Shown in pieces: positions 1 through 7,723 of a stretch of DNA of 64,000 nucleotides. A program made the translations under genes and the position numbers. Numbering within the stretch: the first letter of the stretch is position 1; the number at the start of each line of letters is the position of its first letter. Below the pieces are notes generated by a model. It ran no database searches. It worked only from the letters and a program-made list of their open reading frames with translations, and had not been told where the DNA came from. The DNA comes from Sulfurospirillum arsenophilum NBRC 109478 (GTDB lineage Bacteria > Campylobacterota > Campylobacteria > Campylobacterales > Sulfurospirillaceae): positions 248,001 through 312,000 of the forward strand of contig NZ_BBQF01000002.1 of the NCBI RefSeq assembly GCF_000813345.1. The letters run 5' to 3'.

Positions 1-353
1 ATGGGTTTGAGTGTTTTGCCGATGAGAGGATAGTAACAGCACAGCTTGATTATCGCCTCTTCAACATTCGATGAATGCAGCATCAAGTAGCCTAAAACGC
101 CTAGATTGTTTGGGGTGACTGAATCAGCAAATTTAAAAAGAAGACCATGATCTTTTGAGAGATTGATGGCTTCTTCGATGAGTTCATTGACATAAGAAGC
201 ACGAATCATCGCATCTTTGAGCTGCAATACAGGCATTTGCATCCCACGTTCGTGCATAAAAGAGGTTGCATCAAACGCATAGTTTTTGGTTAAAAAAGAG
301 AGAATAAATAAAAATGCTTCCGCAGGAGCTTGCTTTGAATCATCGAGTCGCAA
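1..353 (-). CDS. AraC-family transcriptional regulator, N-terminal part (cut by window edge)
   Basis: I translated this leftward frame by hand; about 117 residues are visible and the C-terminal DNA-binding half lies outside the window. The stretch NLGVLGYLMLHSSNVEEAI followed by YYPLIGKTL matches the arabinose-binding-type sensory domain of AraC regulators of the OruR/ArgR-like group, where a GLLGYALL motif is typical. The start is uncertain: a TTG at 353 has an AAGG ribosome site 9 nt upstream, and a GTG at 383 is also open. It is divergent from hemJ, and two direct repeats overlap its start. Ligand and targets are unknown. Confidence 0.65.
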   Translation of the reverse strand, partial: MRLDDSKQAPAEAFLFILSFLTKNYAFDATSFMHERGMQMPVLQLKDAMIRASYVNELIEEAINLSKDHGLLFKFADSVTPNNLGVLGYLMLHSSNVEEAIIKLCCYYPLIGKTLKP

Positions 354-382
354 AATGTCATACCTTGAGTCGTAAAATGTCA
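345..382. promoter_or_regulatory. Two 16-bp direct repeats, probable AraC-type operator
   Basis: GAGTCGCAAAATGTCA (345-360) and GAGTCGTAAAATGTCA (367-382) differ at one base and are spaced 22 bp, two helical turns. The 22-bp period is not a multiple of three, so this is not a protein repeat. The copies lie at the start of the AraC-like gene and just upstream of where the -35 of hemJ would fall (-10 TATACT at 405-410). AraC proteins typically bind such tandem sites. Confidence 0.5.
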
Positions 383-404
383 CTAGAAATTTCTAAGCAG
401 ATTA

Positions 405-439
405 TATACTAACGACTATTAACCCTGCTTAATAAGGAA
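405..439 (+). promoter_or_regulatory. hemJ -10 element and ribosome binding site
   Basis: TATACT at 405-410 is a good -10 hexamer; no clear -35 lies 17 bp upstream, which suits an activator-dependent promoter. AAGGAA at 434-439 is the ribosome site, 4 nt before the ATG at 444. Confidence 0.4.
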
Positions 440-443
440 TAAA

Positions 444-869
444 ATGAACACCTACAGTCTTGTACTTGCATTTCATGTTATCTCTATCGCTACATGGATG
501 ATTATGCTTGTGTATCTGCCCAAACTCTTTGTTTATCACATCAATGCGCCACAACATGCACATGCTACTATTGCTCTGCAAGAAACCAGCCTTTACAAAG
601 TTGGCACGGTCGCTATGATCTTTTCGATCAAGTTTGGTCTTATCTTGCTTTACCTCAATCCTTACTTACTCAAAAGCGGAGGGTGGTTACATGTAAAGTT
701 ATTGCTTGTTGTACTTATGGTGGTTTATCACTTTACATGTAAACGATTTATAACGCAATTAGACAAAGATGTAACGATACAAAACCTTCTCTTTTTTAGA
801 ATCTTTAGGATGATTCCAGAGATCACCACTTCTATCATTATTTTACTGACTATTATCAAGCCATTTTAA
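444..869 (+). CDS. hemJ: Protoporphyrinogen IX oxidase HemJ (CopD-like membrane protein)
   Basis: Oxidises protoporphyrinogen IX to protoporphyrin IX, the penultimate step of protoporphyrin-dependent haem synthesis, in the inner membrane. The 141-residue protein has about four membrane segments. Family signatures are YLPKLFVYH (residues 24-32, His32), GWLHVKLLL (80-88, His83 and Lys85) and an FRIFRMIPEI segment near the C terminus followed by a final hydrophobic helix ending KPF, as in known HemJ proteins. The family-conserved LHxK is here encoded by a near copy of the dispersed palindrome (686-697), and an exact copy follows at 732. hemC and hemA lie 13-18 kb away on the other strand. Confidence 0.85.
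   Translation: MNTYSLVLAFHVISIATWMIMLVYLPKLFVYHINAPQHAHATIALQETSLYKVGTVAMIFSIKFGLILLYLNPYLLKSGGWLHVKLLLVVLMVVYHFTCKRFITQLDKDVTIQNLLFFRIFRMIPEITTSIIILLTIIKPF
732..743. repeat. Exact copy of TTTACATGTAAA
   Basis: Inside hemJ, read as Phe-Thr-Cys-Lys (HFTCKRF); a one-mismatch copy lies 46 bp upstream at 686-697. Confidence 0.95.
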
Positions 870-888
870 TATTTGGCTTGAAATTCTA

Positions 889-917
889 TTGACAATTAGT
901 TTAAATAAATGTACTAT
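889..917 (+). promoter_or_regulatory. Sigma-70-type promoter of the efflux operon
   Basis: TTGACA (889-894), a 17-bp spacer and TACTAT (912-917) make a near-consensus promoter for the tetR-tolC-RND operon. The palindrome at 929-949 sits just downstream, about where transcription starts, so the repressor would block initiation. Confidence 0.75.
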
Positions 918-928
918 TTTGAAAAATA

Positions 929-949
929 AATGACTGACGGTCATTCATT
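929..949. promoter_or_regulatory. TetR-type operator palindrome
   Basis: A 21-bp inverted repeat centred on G939, with one mismatched pair between arms. The core halves are TGACTGAC and GGTCATTCA. It lies between the promoter and the tetR start, the classic place for an autoregulated TetR/AcrR repressor to bind. Confidence 0.75.
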
Positions 950-961
950 AAAGAGGTAGTA

Positions 962-1576
962 ATGGCAAGAATTATTGACAAAGAAGAAAAACGGCTCGAC
1001 ATTGCACGTGCATCAATTGAACTGTTTACGTATAAAGGTATCGCGCAAACAAGCATCGATGAAATCGCAAAAAGTGCAGGAGTTGCGAAAGGTACCATTT
1101 ATCTTTACTTTAAAAATAAAGAAGAGATTATCTTTGCAATTTGGGATATGTTAGCACAGCGACATCAAGATGTATTTCAAAAGCGCATTACAGACAAGAT
1201 GAGTGCAAAAGAAAAAATCATAGAGCTTTTTAATTTTACGGAATGCGAAGAAGACCATGATAAAGAGCAAATTCTTACATTGTATCAACATTTTCTAAGT
1301 ACCATGCTCGTTGACAAAACAGGTCTTTATACAGCTTATTTTGAGAGTTTTTTTCAAAGAGATTATAAAACTATTTCTACCTGCCTTCAAGAGGGTATTG
1401 AAAAAGGTGAATTAGCGCCTCATGACGTAGATAAACTCACCAAAACCATCATTGTTTTTATGGATGGAACCCTGATTAAAGCCAAAATGAGTAATTTTCA
1501 TTTTGAACAGGCACAAGCCTTTCTTATTCAACACATCACTTTTCTACTCGATCAATGCACAAGGAAAGAACCATGA
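962..1576 (+). CDS. TetR/AcrR-family transcriptional repressor of the efflux operon
   Basis: 204 residues, a normal length for TetR regulators. The N-terminal helix-turn-helix covers roughly residues 10-55, with ARASIELFTYKGIAQTSIDE leading into IAKSAGVAKGTIYLYFKNKEE, the classic TetR_N pattern. The C-terminal two thirds should be the ligand-binding and dimer domain; no ligand can be read from it. The stop overlaps the tolC start by 4 nt (ATGA), so it is the first gene of the efflux operon and most likely represses it through the palindrome at 929-949. An efflux substrate probably acts as inducer (inference). Confidence 0.9.
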   Translation: MARIIDKEEKRLDIARASIELFTYKGIAQTSIDEIAKSAGVAKGTIYLYFKNKEEIIFAIWDMLAQRHQDVFQKRITDKMSAKEKIIELFNFTECEEDHDKEQILTLYQHFLSTMLVDKTGLYTAYFESFFQRDYKTISTCLQEGIEKGELAPHDVDKLTKTIIVFMDGTLIKAKMSNFHFEQAQAFLIQHITFLLDQCTRKEP

Positions 1577-2802
1577 AAAAATTAAGCCTTTTATGCCTCT
1601 TTCCACTGTTTGCGTTTGCAGGAAACTTACCCCAACTTTTAAATCTTGCAGAACAGAACAAACAAGTGGAAGCTTCGCGCTATAGCCTAGAAGCTGCAAA
1701 AGAGAAAGAATATGCAACGAAAAGTGGCTATATGCCGAGCCTAAGCGTGGGAGGAAACCAAACCTTCAATAAAGAAGAGACTATGTTTGCTCCTGAAAAA
1801 AGCCGTACAGGCTCTGCGACACTTTCATTTACCATTTATGATGGTGGAAAGAGAGAGGCACTGTTTGACCAACAACAAGCCCTTGTCAAAGCAGCCACAT
1901 TCTCACTAGCATCTGCCCAAAACAATGTTTCACTCAATGTCATCTACTACTACTATAATTACATCAGTACACTGGCAAGCAAAGAGTCTACAGTGCAAAA
2001 AATGGAGCAGTTAGAGGCGGAGCGTTACCGACTTGAAAAATACCTCTCCGTAGGAAGTGCAACGGCAGATGAGTTGCAAAAGATCATCTCGACCATTGAG
2101 CAAACCAAAGTCGATCTTTTAACCCTAGACAACACGCTAAACAACATCTCCAATACCTTAGAGTACCTTACAGGAAAAGAGGTGAGTGTGGAAGCAGGCT
2201 CATCCGTAACACTGCAAGAAGCTAAAATGGATGAAACCACACGTTTTGACATCTTAGCACTGGAAGAGAGTGTTCAAAGCTCACGTGCAGAAGCAGAAGC
2301 AGCCAAAGCTCCACATTTACCGACGATTAAACTTGAAGACAGCTACTCACGGTTCAAAAATGACTACGCCAATCAAGCATGGAAATCAGACAATGACCAT
2401 CAAAATACAGTACAACTGACGCTGCAATGGAAAATCTTTGATTTTGGTTCCACTTCGGCAGCTGTACAAGCCGCTCAAAAAAGCTACCTTTCTAAAAGCA
2501 GTGATCTAGCCTATGAAAAGCAAAAAGCAAAAGCGAGTTTCAAAAGCGCTCAAAATAGTTATAAAACAGCTCTTGGAAAAATTGAAGCCGCAAAAGCCAG
2601 ACTAACAGCATCAGAGATGACGTATGAACTGGTTAAAAAGAAATTTCAACAAGGCATCGTCAACAACGTGACGTATCTTGACGCACTTACCGATAAGTTC
2701 AATGCAAGGTCCCAGCTTCAAACTGCACTCAATGAAGTTGAATACCAAAAAGCCGTTCTACTCTACGAAATGGGTAAAGAAATAAAAGGAGCTATCCAAT
2801 GA
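1573..2802 (+). CDS. TolC-family outer-membrane efflux protein
   Basis: About 409 residues from the ATG at 1573, which has AAGGAAAG 5 nt upstream and starts a clear signal peptide (MKKLSLLCLFPLFAFA, cut before GNL). An earlier in-frame ATG at 1555 would hide the signal peptide and is less likely. The body has two long coiled-coil repeats typical of TolC/OEP proteins, with the TLQWKIFDFGSTSA segment near residue 290. It should form the trimeric channel exporting substrates across the outer membrane, with the adaptor and RND pump encoded directly downstream (4-nt overlap). Confidence 0.9.
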   Translation: MKKLSLLCLFPLFAFAGNLPQLLNLAEQNKQVEASRYSLEAAKEKEYATKSGYMPSLSVGGNQTFNKEETMFAPEKSRTGSATLSFTIYDGGKREALFDQQQALVKAATFSLASAQNNVSLNVIYYYYNYISTLASKESTVQKMEQLEAERYRLEKYLSVGSATADELQKIISTIEQTKVDLLTLDNTLNNISNTLEYLTGKEVSVEAGSSVTLQEAKMDETTRFDILALEESVQSSRAEAEAAKAPHLPTIKLEDSYSRFKNDYANQAWKSDNDHQNTVQLTLQWKIFDFGSTSAAVQAAQKSYLSKSSDLAYEKQKAKASFKSAQNSYKTALGKIEAAKARLTASEMTYELVKKKFQQGIVNNVTYLDALTDKFNARSQLQTALNEVEYQKAVLLYEMGKEIKGAIQ

Positions 2803-3497
2803 GAAAAATTTTAATAAGCACACTATTGATGTTTCAAGCCCTTATCGCTGGGGAAGTTTATGCAACCTTTGATGTTGTCAGTGAAAAAAGCTCTGAGCTT
2901 GGTCTTTCCATTTCAGGCGTTGTAGGATCTTTACAAGTAGATGTTGGAGATAAGGTCAAAAAAGGTGATTTACTGCTCGCTTTAAGTAATGCACAAGAAA
3001 AAAATGAGTACGAAATCGCTCGCAAAAATGCTGAGCATTCGGTAAAAACGTATGATAGATACGCCAAAATCTCTGATGTCATTGATAAAGAGAAGATGGA
3101 AAACTACCTCTACGACAAAGACATTCAACTTTTAAATGCACAAAATAAAGAGATTGTCTTTAAAAAAACAGAACTTCGCGCACCTTATGATTTGGTCGTA
3201 ACTAAGAAAAATACGGAACTAGGCAATATCGTACTAGGCTCTCAAACAAAACTTTTAACCGTTGCCAGCACACGCGATGTGAAGCTCGTGCTCAAACTGG
3301 ATGAAAAGTACTGGAACAGTGTTAAAGTAGGGCAAAAATTTACCTATAAAGTCGATGGTAGCGATAAAAAGTATGAGGGCGTGATTAGTAAAATCTATCC
3401 AACCATTCTTCCAAGTACTCGCGAAATGCAAGCCGAAGTTAAAGCAGTCGACCTTATGCCAGGTCTTTTTGGCAATGGCATGATAAGTGCGGAATAA
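2799..3497 (+). CDS. RND efflux periplasmic adaptor (short HlyD/MFP family)
   Basis: 232 residues with an N-terminal signal peptide (MRKILISTLLMFQALIAGE). A split lipoyl (biotinyl-like) domain shows as GVVGSLQVDVGDKVKKGDLL and ELRAPYDLVVTKKNTELG, with a short helical hairpin between them, then a beta-barrel region. RND adaptors are usually 350-400 residues; this one has a short hairpin and appears to lack the last membrane-proximal domain. It overlaps tolC by 4 nt and is followed 3 nt later by the pump, so it links pump to channel. It may be a natural minimal form. Confidence 0.85.
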   Translation: MRKILISTLLMFQALIAGEVYATFDVVSEKSSELGLSISGVVGSLQVDVGDKVKKGDLLLALSNAQEKNEYEIARKNAEHSVKTYDRYAKISDVIDKEKMENYLYDKDIQLLNAQNKEIVFKKTELRAPYDLVVTKKNTELGNIVLGSQTKLLTVASTRDVKLVLKLDEKYWNSVKVGQKFTYKVDGSDKKYEGVISKIYPTILPSTREMQAEVKAVDLMPGLFGNGMISAE

Positions 3498-3500
3498 CCT

Positions 3501-6500
3501 ATGTATAAATTAGCCATAAATCGTCCCATAACCACCCTTATGGGTGTTTTAACTTTTATTGTTTTTGGTTTGATGTCTTACAACACCATGCCTATCAATC
3601 TTTTCCCCAATGTCGACTTTCCTATTGTTACCGTACAAACAACCTACAATGGCGCAGATCCAGCCACAGTGGAAACAAAAGTAACCGACAAAATCGAAGA
3701 GGCAGTCTCTGGCGTTGATGGTATCGATAAACTGATGTCAACCAGCTACGAAGGCTTTAGTGTTGTGACCATTCAGTTTAAACTGACTAAAAACATCGAC
3801 ATTGCAACCAATGACGTACGTGATAAAATTGGTGCGCTTAACCTTCCTACTGAAGTTGAAAAACCTGTAGTCAAAAAACTGGGTGCAACGGGAGGTGTCA
3901 TCAACCTTTTTGTTGCCAGTGATGGTAAAAATGACATCGCATTGATGCGCCTTGCCGATGAAAAACTCAAACCAAAACTCCAACGTGTTAAAGGTGTTGG
4001 TGAGGTGAATATCATTGGTTTTCAAGAGCGTGAAATTCGCATCTTTATAGACCCTTTTTTACTGAACAAATACAACCTAAGCGCCTCAGATCTTAGTGGC
4101 ATCATCTCAAAGCAGAACATCAAGCAGGGTGCGGGTAAGATGATCAACCAAAACCAAGAGATCATCATTAAAGCTGAGGGCGATGCTGCCAATATTCAAG
4201 AGATTGAAGAACTTTTGGTAAAACCAGGTGTACGTCTTAAAGATGTTGCAACGGTTGTTGATGGACTCAGTGATGCTAAGAGTTTTTCTTCTTACAATGG
4301 TCAAAGAGGTGTCACGCTTGAAGTTAAAAAGATTGCAGGTGAGAATGTTCTGAACATCATTAAAGGTGTTAAAAAGATCATGCCTGATCTTCAGCTTCTA
4401 GCGGGTAAAAACAACGAGATCAAAATCTTGCAAGACCAATCTGAAAAAATTATGGTTAACATCAACAATGTTCGTTTTGACCTTATTTTTGGTGCATTTT
4501 TAGCTATTATCATTGTTTTTGCCTTCTTACGTAACTTTACAGCTACCATTGTTTCAGCCCTTGCTATTCCAACGTCTGTTATTGGTACCTTTGCCATTAT
4601 GAATGCACTAGGCTACGACCTTAACCGTTTAACACTTATTGGTCTTACGCTTGCTATTGGTATTTTTATTGATGATGCGATTGTTGTTATTGAAAATATT
4701 ATGAAAAAAATGGAAGAGGGTATGAAACCTTTTCAAGCCTCTTTTGAAGGTATCAAAGAAGTTGCCTTTTCTATTCTGGCAATCTCTTCGGTTCTTTTAG
4801 CGGTCTTTATTCCTGTTGCTTTTATGGACGGAATCGTAGGTATGTTCTTTAACTCTTTTGCGATGACCGTAGCTTCGGGTATTGTTATCTCTTACCTTGT
4901 TGCTGTTATGTTTGTCCCTTCCATTGGTGCGCGTCTTTTAAGTGCGAAAGAGAGTAAATTCTACTATGCTACTGAGCCCATTTTAAAAGCGATTGATAAA
5001 GGTTATGTATCGCTTCTAAAACCACTTCTTCGTTTTAAAACAATTACAGTACTTGCAACCTTTGGACTTTTGTTTGCTTCCATGACACTTAAAGTGGGTA
5101 TGGACTTTCTTCCAATGCAAGACAATAGCGAGTTTCAAGTTACCATTAAAGCTCCAGTGGGGATCAACTTGGAGACAATGAAGCAAAAGGTTATCCCTGT
5201 TGATGAGATGCTAAAGGGAGATCCATCCATCGCATATTCTATCATCTCAGTGGGATATGATGCGGCTAAAAGTCTTCATAAAGCACGTATTTATGTCAAA
5301 TTAAAACCTGTTAAAGAGCGAACCGTTTCTCAACTCACACTCATTCAACAATACCGAGAGAAAATGAAAGGTATTGAAGGGCTTGTTATTGCTGTTGAAA
5401 AAGTGGATGACTTTGATACGGGTGGCACGACAGCACCGCTTCAAATTGTTCTTACCGGCGATAAATTTGAAACTTTAGATGAAACCTCGACCAAGCTTAT
5501 GGATTATTTGAAATCAACGCAGGGTATCGTTGATGTTGATAGAGACTATGAGAGCGGTAAACCAGAGATGAAGCTGAGTATTCTTCGTGAAAACGCCCAA
5601 AGAGTAGGGGTAAGCGTTAAAGAGATTGCTGCTGTTCTTGGATCTGCTTATTCAAGCGATAGTGCCATCTCTTATTATGAAGACAATGGTAAGCAGTTTG
5701 ACATTACCATTCGCTTTAGAGATGATTATCGAATGTCACTTGAGGATATGAAAAAACTCCAAGTCAAAAATGCCAATGGCGAATTTGTGGCACTTGAGGG
5801 GCTCATTGCCTTTGAAGACTCACTAGGAACTGCGTCCATCAACCGTTTTGATCGTGAGCGTAAAATCCTTGTAACCGCTAATATAGTGGGGACATCTCTT
5901 GATAAAGTGGTTATTCTTGTTGAAGATAAGATGAAAGAGATTCTTCCTGAGGGGTATCATTACCGTTTTACAGGTGATGTTGAAAATATGAACGATACAG
6001 GTAAAGCGTTTGGTGCAGCCGTAATCTTAGCGGTTATCTTAATTTACTTGATTCTAGCAGCACTTTATGAGTCACTCATTCAGCCGTTCATCATTATGAT
6101 CTCTATGCCACTCTCCTTAACAGGTATTATGGTTGCATTATATCTGAGTGGAAACACATTCAGTCTTTTCGTTATGATTGGCATTATCTTGCTTCTGGGA
6201 ATGGTTGGTAAAAATGCTATTCTTGTTGTTGACTTTGCTAACCGTGCGGTTAAAGAGGGTAAAAGTATCGACGATGCACTTCTTGAAGCGGGTGAAAAAC
6301 GTCTACGCCCGATTTTAATGACCACCTTTGCGATGATAGGCGCTATGATGCCTTTAGCCTTTGGTAGCGGAGCAGGGCATGAAGCTAACGCGCCTATGGC
6401 ACTTGCTATCATTGGTGGACTTCTAAGCTCTACTGTTTTAACCCTGCTCGTTGTTCCTGCCATCTATAAGTTTATGTACCCAATGGATAGCTGGTTACGT

Positions 6501-6530
6501 TCATGGTACGAAAAAGGTACTGTTCGTTAA
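3501..6530 (+). CDS. RND-family multidrug/solute efflux pump
   Basis: 1009 residues, typical of AcrB/MexB/HAE1-type proton-driven pumps of the inner membrane. TM1 is followed by a large periplasmic loop (NLFPNVDFPIVTVQTTYNGA is the standard start). TM4 carries the proton-relay acidic pair in LAIGIFIDDAIVVIENIM, and the second half repeats the layout with GIILLLGMVGKNAILVVDFA. It is the last gene of the tetR-tolC-adaptor-pump operon and is followed by a palindrome copy and a terminator. Substrate range cannot be read from the sequence; sequence type suggests hydrophobic compounds rather than metals. Confidence 0.93.
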   Translation: MYKLAINRPITTLMGVLTFIVFGLMSYNTMPINLFPNVDFPIVTVQTTYNGADPATVETKVTDKIEEAVSGVDGIDKLMSTSYEGFSVVTIQFKLTKNIDIATNDVRDKIGALNLPTEVEKPVVKKLGATGGVINLFVASDGKNDIALMRLADEKLKPKLQRVKGVGEVNIIGFQEREIRIFIDPFLLNKYNLSASDLSGIISKQNIKQGAGKMINQNQEIIIKAEGDAANIQEIEELLVKPGVRLKDVATVVDGLSDAKSFSSYNGQRGVTLEVKKIAGENVLNIIKGVKKIMPDLQLLAGKNNEIKILQDQSEKIMVNINNVRFDLIFGAFLAIIIVFAFLRNFTATIVSALAIPTSVIGTFAIMNALGYDLNRLTLIGLTLAIGIFIDDAIVVIENIMKKMEEGMKPFQASFEGIKEVAFSILAISSVLLAVFIPVAFMDGIVGMFFNSFAMTVASGIVISYLVAVMFVPSIGARLLSAKESKFYYATEPILKAIDKGYVSLLKPLLRFKTITVLATFGLLFASMTLKVGMDFLPMQDNSEFQVTIKAPVGINLETMKQKVIPVDEMLKGDPSIAYSIISVGYDAAKSLHKARIYVKLKPVKERTVSQLTLIQQYREKMKGIEGLVIAVEKVDDFDTGGTTAPLQIVLTGDKFETLDETSTKLMDYLKSTQGIVDVDRDYESGKPEMKLSILRENAQRVGVSVKEIAAVLGSAYSSDSAISYYEDNGKQFDITIRFRDDYRMSLEDMKKLQVKNANGEFVALEGLIAFEDSLGTASINRFDRERKILVTANIVGTSLDKVVILVEDKMKEILPEGYHYRFTGDVENMNDTGKAFGAAVILAVILIYLILAALYESLIQPFIIMISMPLSLTGIMVALYLSGNTFSLFVMIGIILLLGMVGKNAILVVDFANRAVKEGKSIDDALLEAGEKRLRPILMTTFAMIGAMMPLAFGSGAGHEANAPMALAIIGGLLSSTVLTLLVVPAIYKFMYPMDSWLRSWYEKGTVR

Positions 6531-6532
6531 GC

Positions 6533-6544
6533 TTTACATGTAAA
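6533..6544. repeat. Exact copy of TTTACATGTAAA
   Basis: Intergenic, two bases after the RND pump stop codon and directly before its terminator hairpin. Confidence 0.95.
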
Positions 6545-6575
6545 GAGGCTGTTTTTCATTTACAGCCTCTTTTTA
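6542..6575 (+). terminator. Rho-independent terminator of the efflux operon
   Basis: Stem AAAGAGGCTGT / ACAGCCTCTTT with a 10-nt loop, followed by TTTT. The left arm overlaps the end of a palindrome copy. Confidence 0.85.
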
Positions 6576-6798
6576 CCTCTCTTTTCTTTCACTTACATTG
6601 ACAATAGGCACACTTTTTGCTTTCTATATACTTGGATTTTCAGTTTTATTGTGCTGGATTTTCTATGTTCAATTAAAAGGTTCTCTGATTATAGAGTTTA
6701 TAAAAGAGCAATGCTCTTTAACGACGTGAAAATCATCTCGTATGTTTTCTCACGAAAATTCCGTTTTTTCGGATATGTAAATGCTTTAAGGACAAGTA
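6576..6798 (+). promoter_or_regulatory. Long leader upstream of the outer-membrane protein gene
   Basis: TTGACA at 6598-6603 is a good -35, but the best -10 (TATATA, 6625-6630) is spaced too far for a standard promoter. A 17-bp dyad, AAAGAGCA-A-TGCTCTTT (6703-6719), sits mid-region and could be an operator. A small TCCG...CGGA hairpin lies nearer the gene. AAGGA at 6788-6792 is the ribosome site. No other gene is seen here. Confidence 0.4.
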
Positions 6799-7281
6799 AT
6801 GAAAAAGATGGTATGTCTCATTTCAGTAGCAGCAGTGCTTGGAATGAATGCTTACGCAAAAGATTATGTTGAAGATGTACATGGTAGCATCTCCCGTGCA
6901 ACGATTGATGGAGAACACAAGGCTGCGTATAACATTGGTTATGGTATTACAAAAACATTGGATAACAAAGTACTCTTTGGTGTCGCTTTTAACGGTGAAT
7001 ATTCTAATCTATCTGATGGTTCAATGTATGGCGCTGGTACAGACTTTAAGCTTGGTTACAATGTATGGGAAAAAATGAATGCTTATGGCATTGTTGGAGC
7101 AAAGCTTCAATCCGTTGATGGTAATTCAGGTTATGGTTTGGGTTATGGATTAGGTGTTGATTATCCTATTACGCGAGCTATTTCAGCAGCTGTTGAGTAT
7201 AAAAATTACAATATGAATGCAAGTAATATGCCTGATTATGACTACAAAACTTTGGGACTTAACCTCAAATACGCGTTTTAA
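6799..7281 (+). CDS. Small outer-membrane beta-barrel protein (porin-like family)
   Basis: 160 residues with a signal peptide ending MNAYA-KD. The mature part alternates polar and hydrophobic residues in about eight strands and ends in ...LGLNLKYAF, with the C-terminal phenylalanine typical of beta-barrel proteins inserted by BamA. It resembles the OmpA-like barrel / 'outer membrane protein beta-barrel' families; no peptidoglycan-binding domain is present. It is a single-gene unit with its own long leader and terminator. Role unknown: adhesion, small pore or structural barrel are all possible. Confidence 0.8.
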   Translation: MKKMVCLISVAAVLGMNAYAKDYVEDVHGSISRATIDGEHKAAYNIGYGITKTLDNKVLFGVAFNGEYSNLSDGSMYGAGTDFKLGYNVWEKMNAYGIVGAKLQSVDGNSGYGLGYGLGVDYPITRAISAAVEYKNYNMNASNMPDYDYKTLGLNLKYAF

Positions 7282-7286
7282 AACAC

Positions 7287-7322
7287 TTGCAGGGATAGTA
7301 AAATCCCTGCAAACTCTTTTTA
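7287..7322. terminator. Terminator between convergent genes
   Basis: Stem TTGCAGGGAT (7287-7296) / ATCCCTGCAA (7303-7312), 6-nt loop, then an ACTCTTTTT tract. It mainly serves the outer-membrane protein gene; the opposite gene ends at 7320. Confidence 0.85.
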
Positions 7323-7532
7323 TTTATTGCGTTTTCTATCTTTCTTCGCTTGTTTTGCTTTAGCTTTGGCTTGTGCTTTGCGAGCATCGCTCATTTTTGC
7401 TTTGTCAGAGTTCACAGCACCAACATTGGTTTGTTTACCAAGATAAGGCACTGTATGCTTTTGTTGTGTTGCAAGACTTGCTAATTTGTAGCCATTTTCC
7501 ATTTTAACGCTATTGTTTAATAATCCGCCCAT
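7320..7532 (-). CDS. Small basic protein of unknown function
   Basis: 70 residues with a proper ribosome site (AAGGA, 8 nt before the ATG at 7532). The first 40 residues are mixed, with motifs MGGLLNNSV and VPYLGKQTNVGAVNSDKAK; the last 30 are almost only Ala, Lys, Arg, Gln and Asp, a strongly charged helix. No membrane segment or signal peptide. The basic tail suggests nucleic-acid or ribosome contact (inference only). I do not recognise a named family. Confidence 0.6.
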   Translation of the reverse strand: MGGLLNNSVKMENGYKLASLATQQKHTVPYLGKQTNVGAVNSDKAKMSDARKAQAKAKAKQAKKDRKRNK

Positions 7533-7589
7533 AATGTATCCTTCGTGTATTTTAAAATGTGATTGGAGAAAAATCGTTGGGAGTTTTGT

Positions 7590-7603
7590 AACGATATATC
7601 GTT
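7590..7603. promoter_or_regulatory. 14-bp perfect palindrome, possible operator
   Basis: AACGATATATCGTT lies in the gap between the leftward basic-protein gene and the rightward gene at 7724, about 60 bp upstream of the former. TATACT follows at 7607-7612 and could be a -10 for the rightward gene. Confidence 0.35.
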
Positions 7604-7641
7604 TATTATACTTTATCCTTGCTTTAAACCATGTAAAATGG

Positions 7642-7653
7642 TTTACATGTAAA
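7642..7653. repeat. Exact copy of TTTACATGTAAA
   Basis: Intergenic. Preceded by a small hairpin TAAACCAT / ATGGTTTA (7625-7645) whose right arm overlaps the copy; the next exact copy is 62 bp away. Confidence 0.95.
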
Positions 7654-7703
7654 GAATTTGGCTCTTATTTCAGACTAGTTGATTAAAATAGCACCTAATG
7701 TTT

Positions 7704-7715
7704 TTTACATGTAAA
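7704..7715. repeat. Exact copy of TTTACATGTAAA
   Basis: Intergenic, its final bases overlapping the ribosome site (AAGGAA) of the gene starting at 7724. Confidence 0.95.
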
Positions 7716-7723
7716 GGAAAAGT

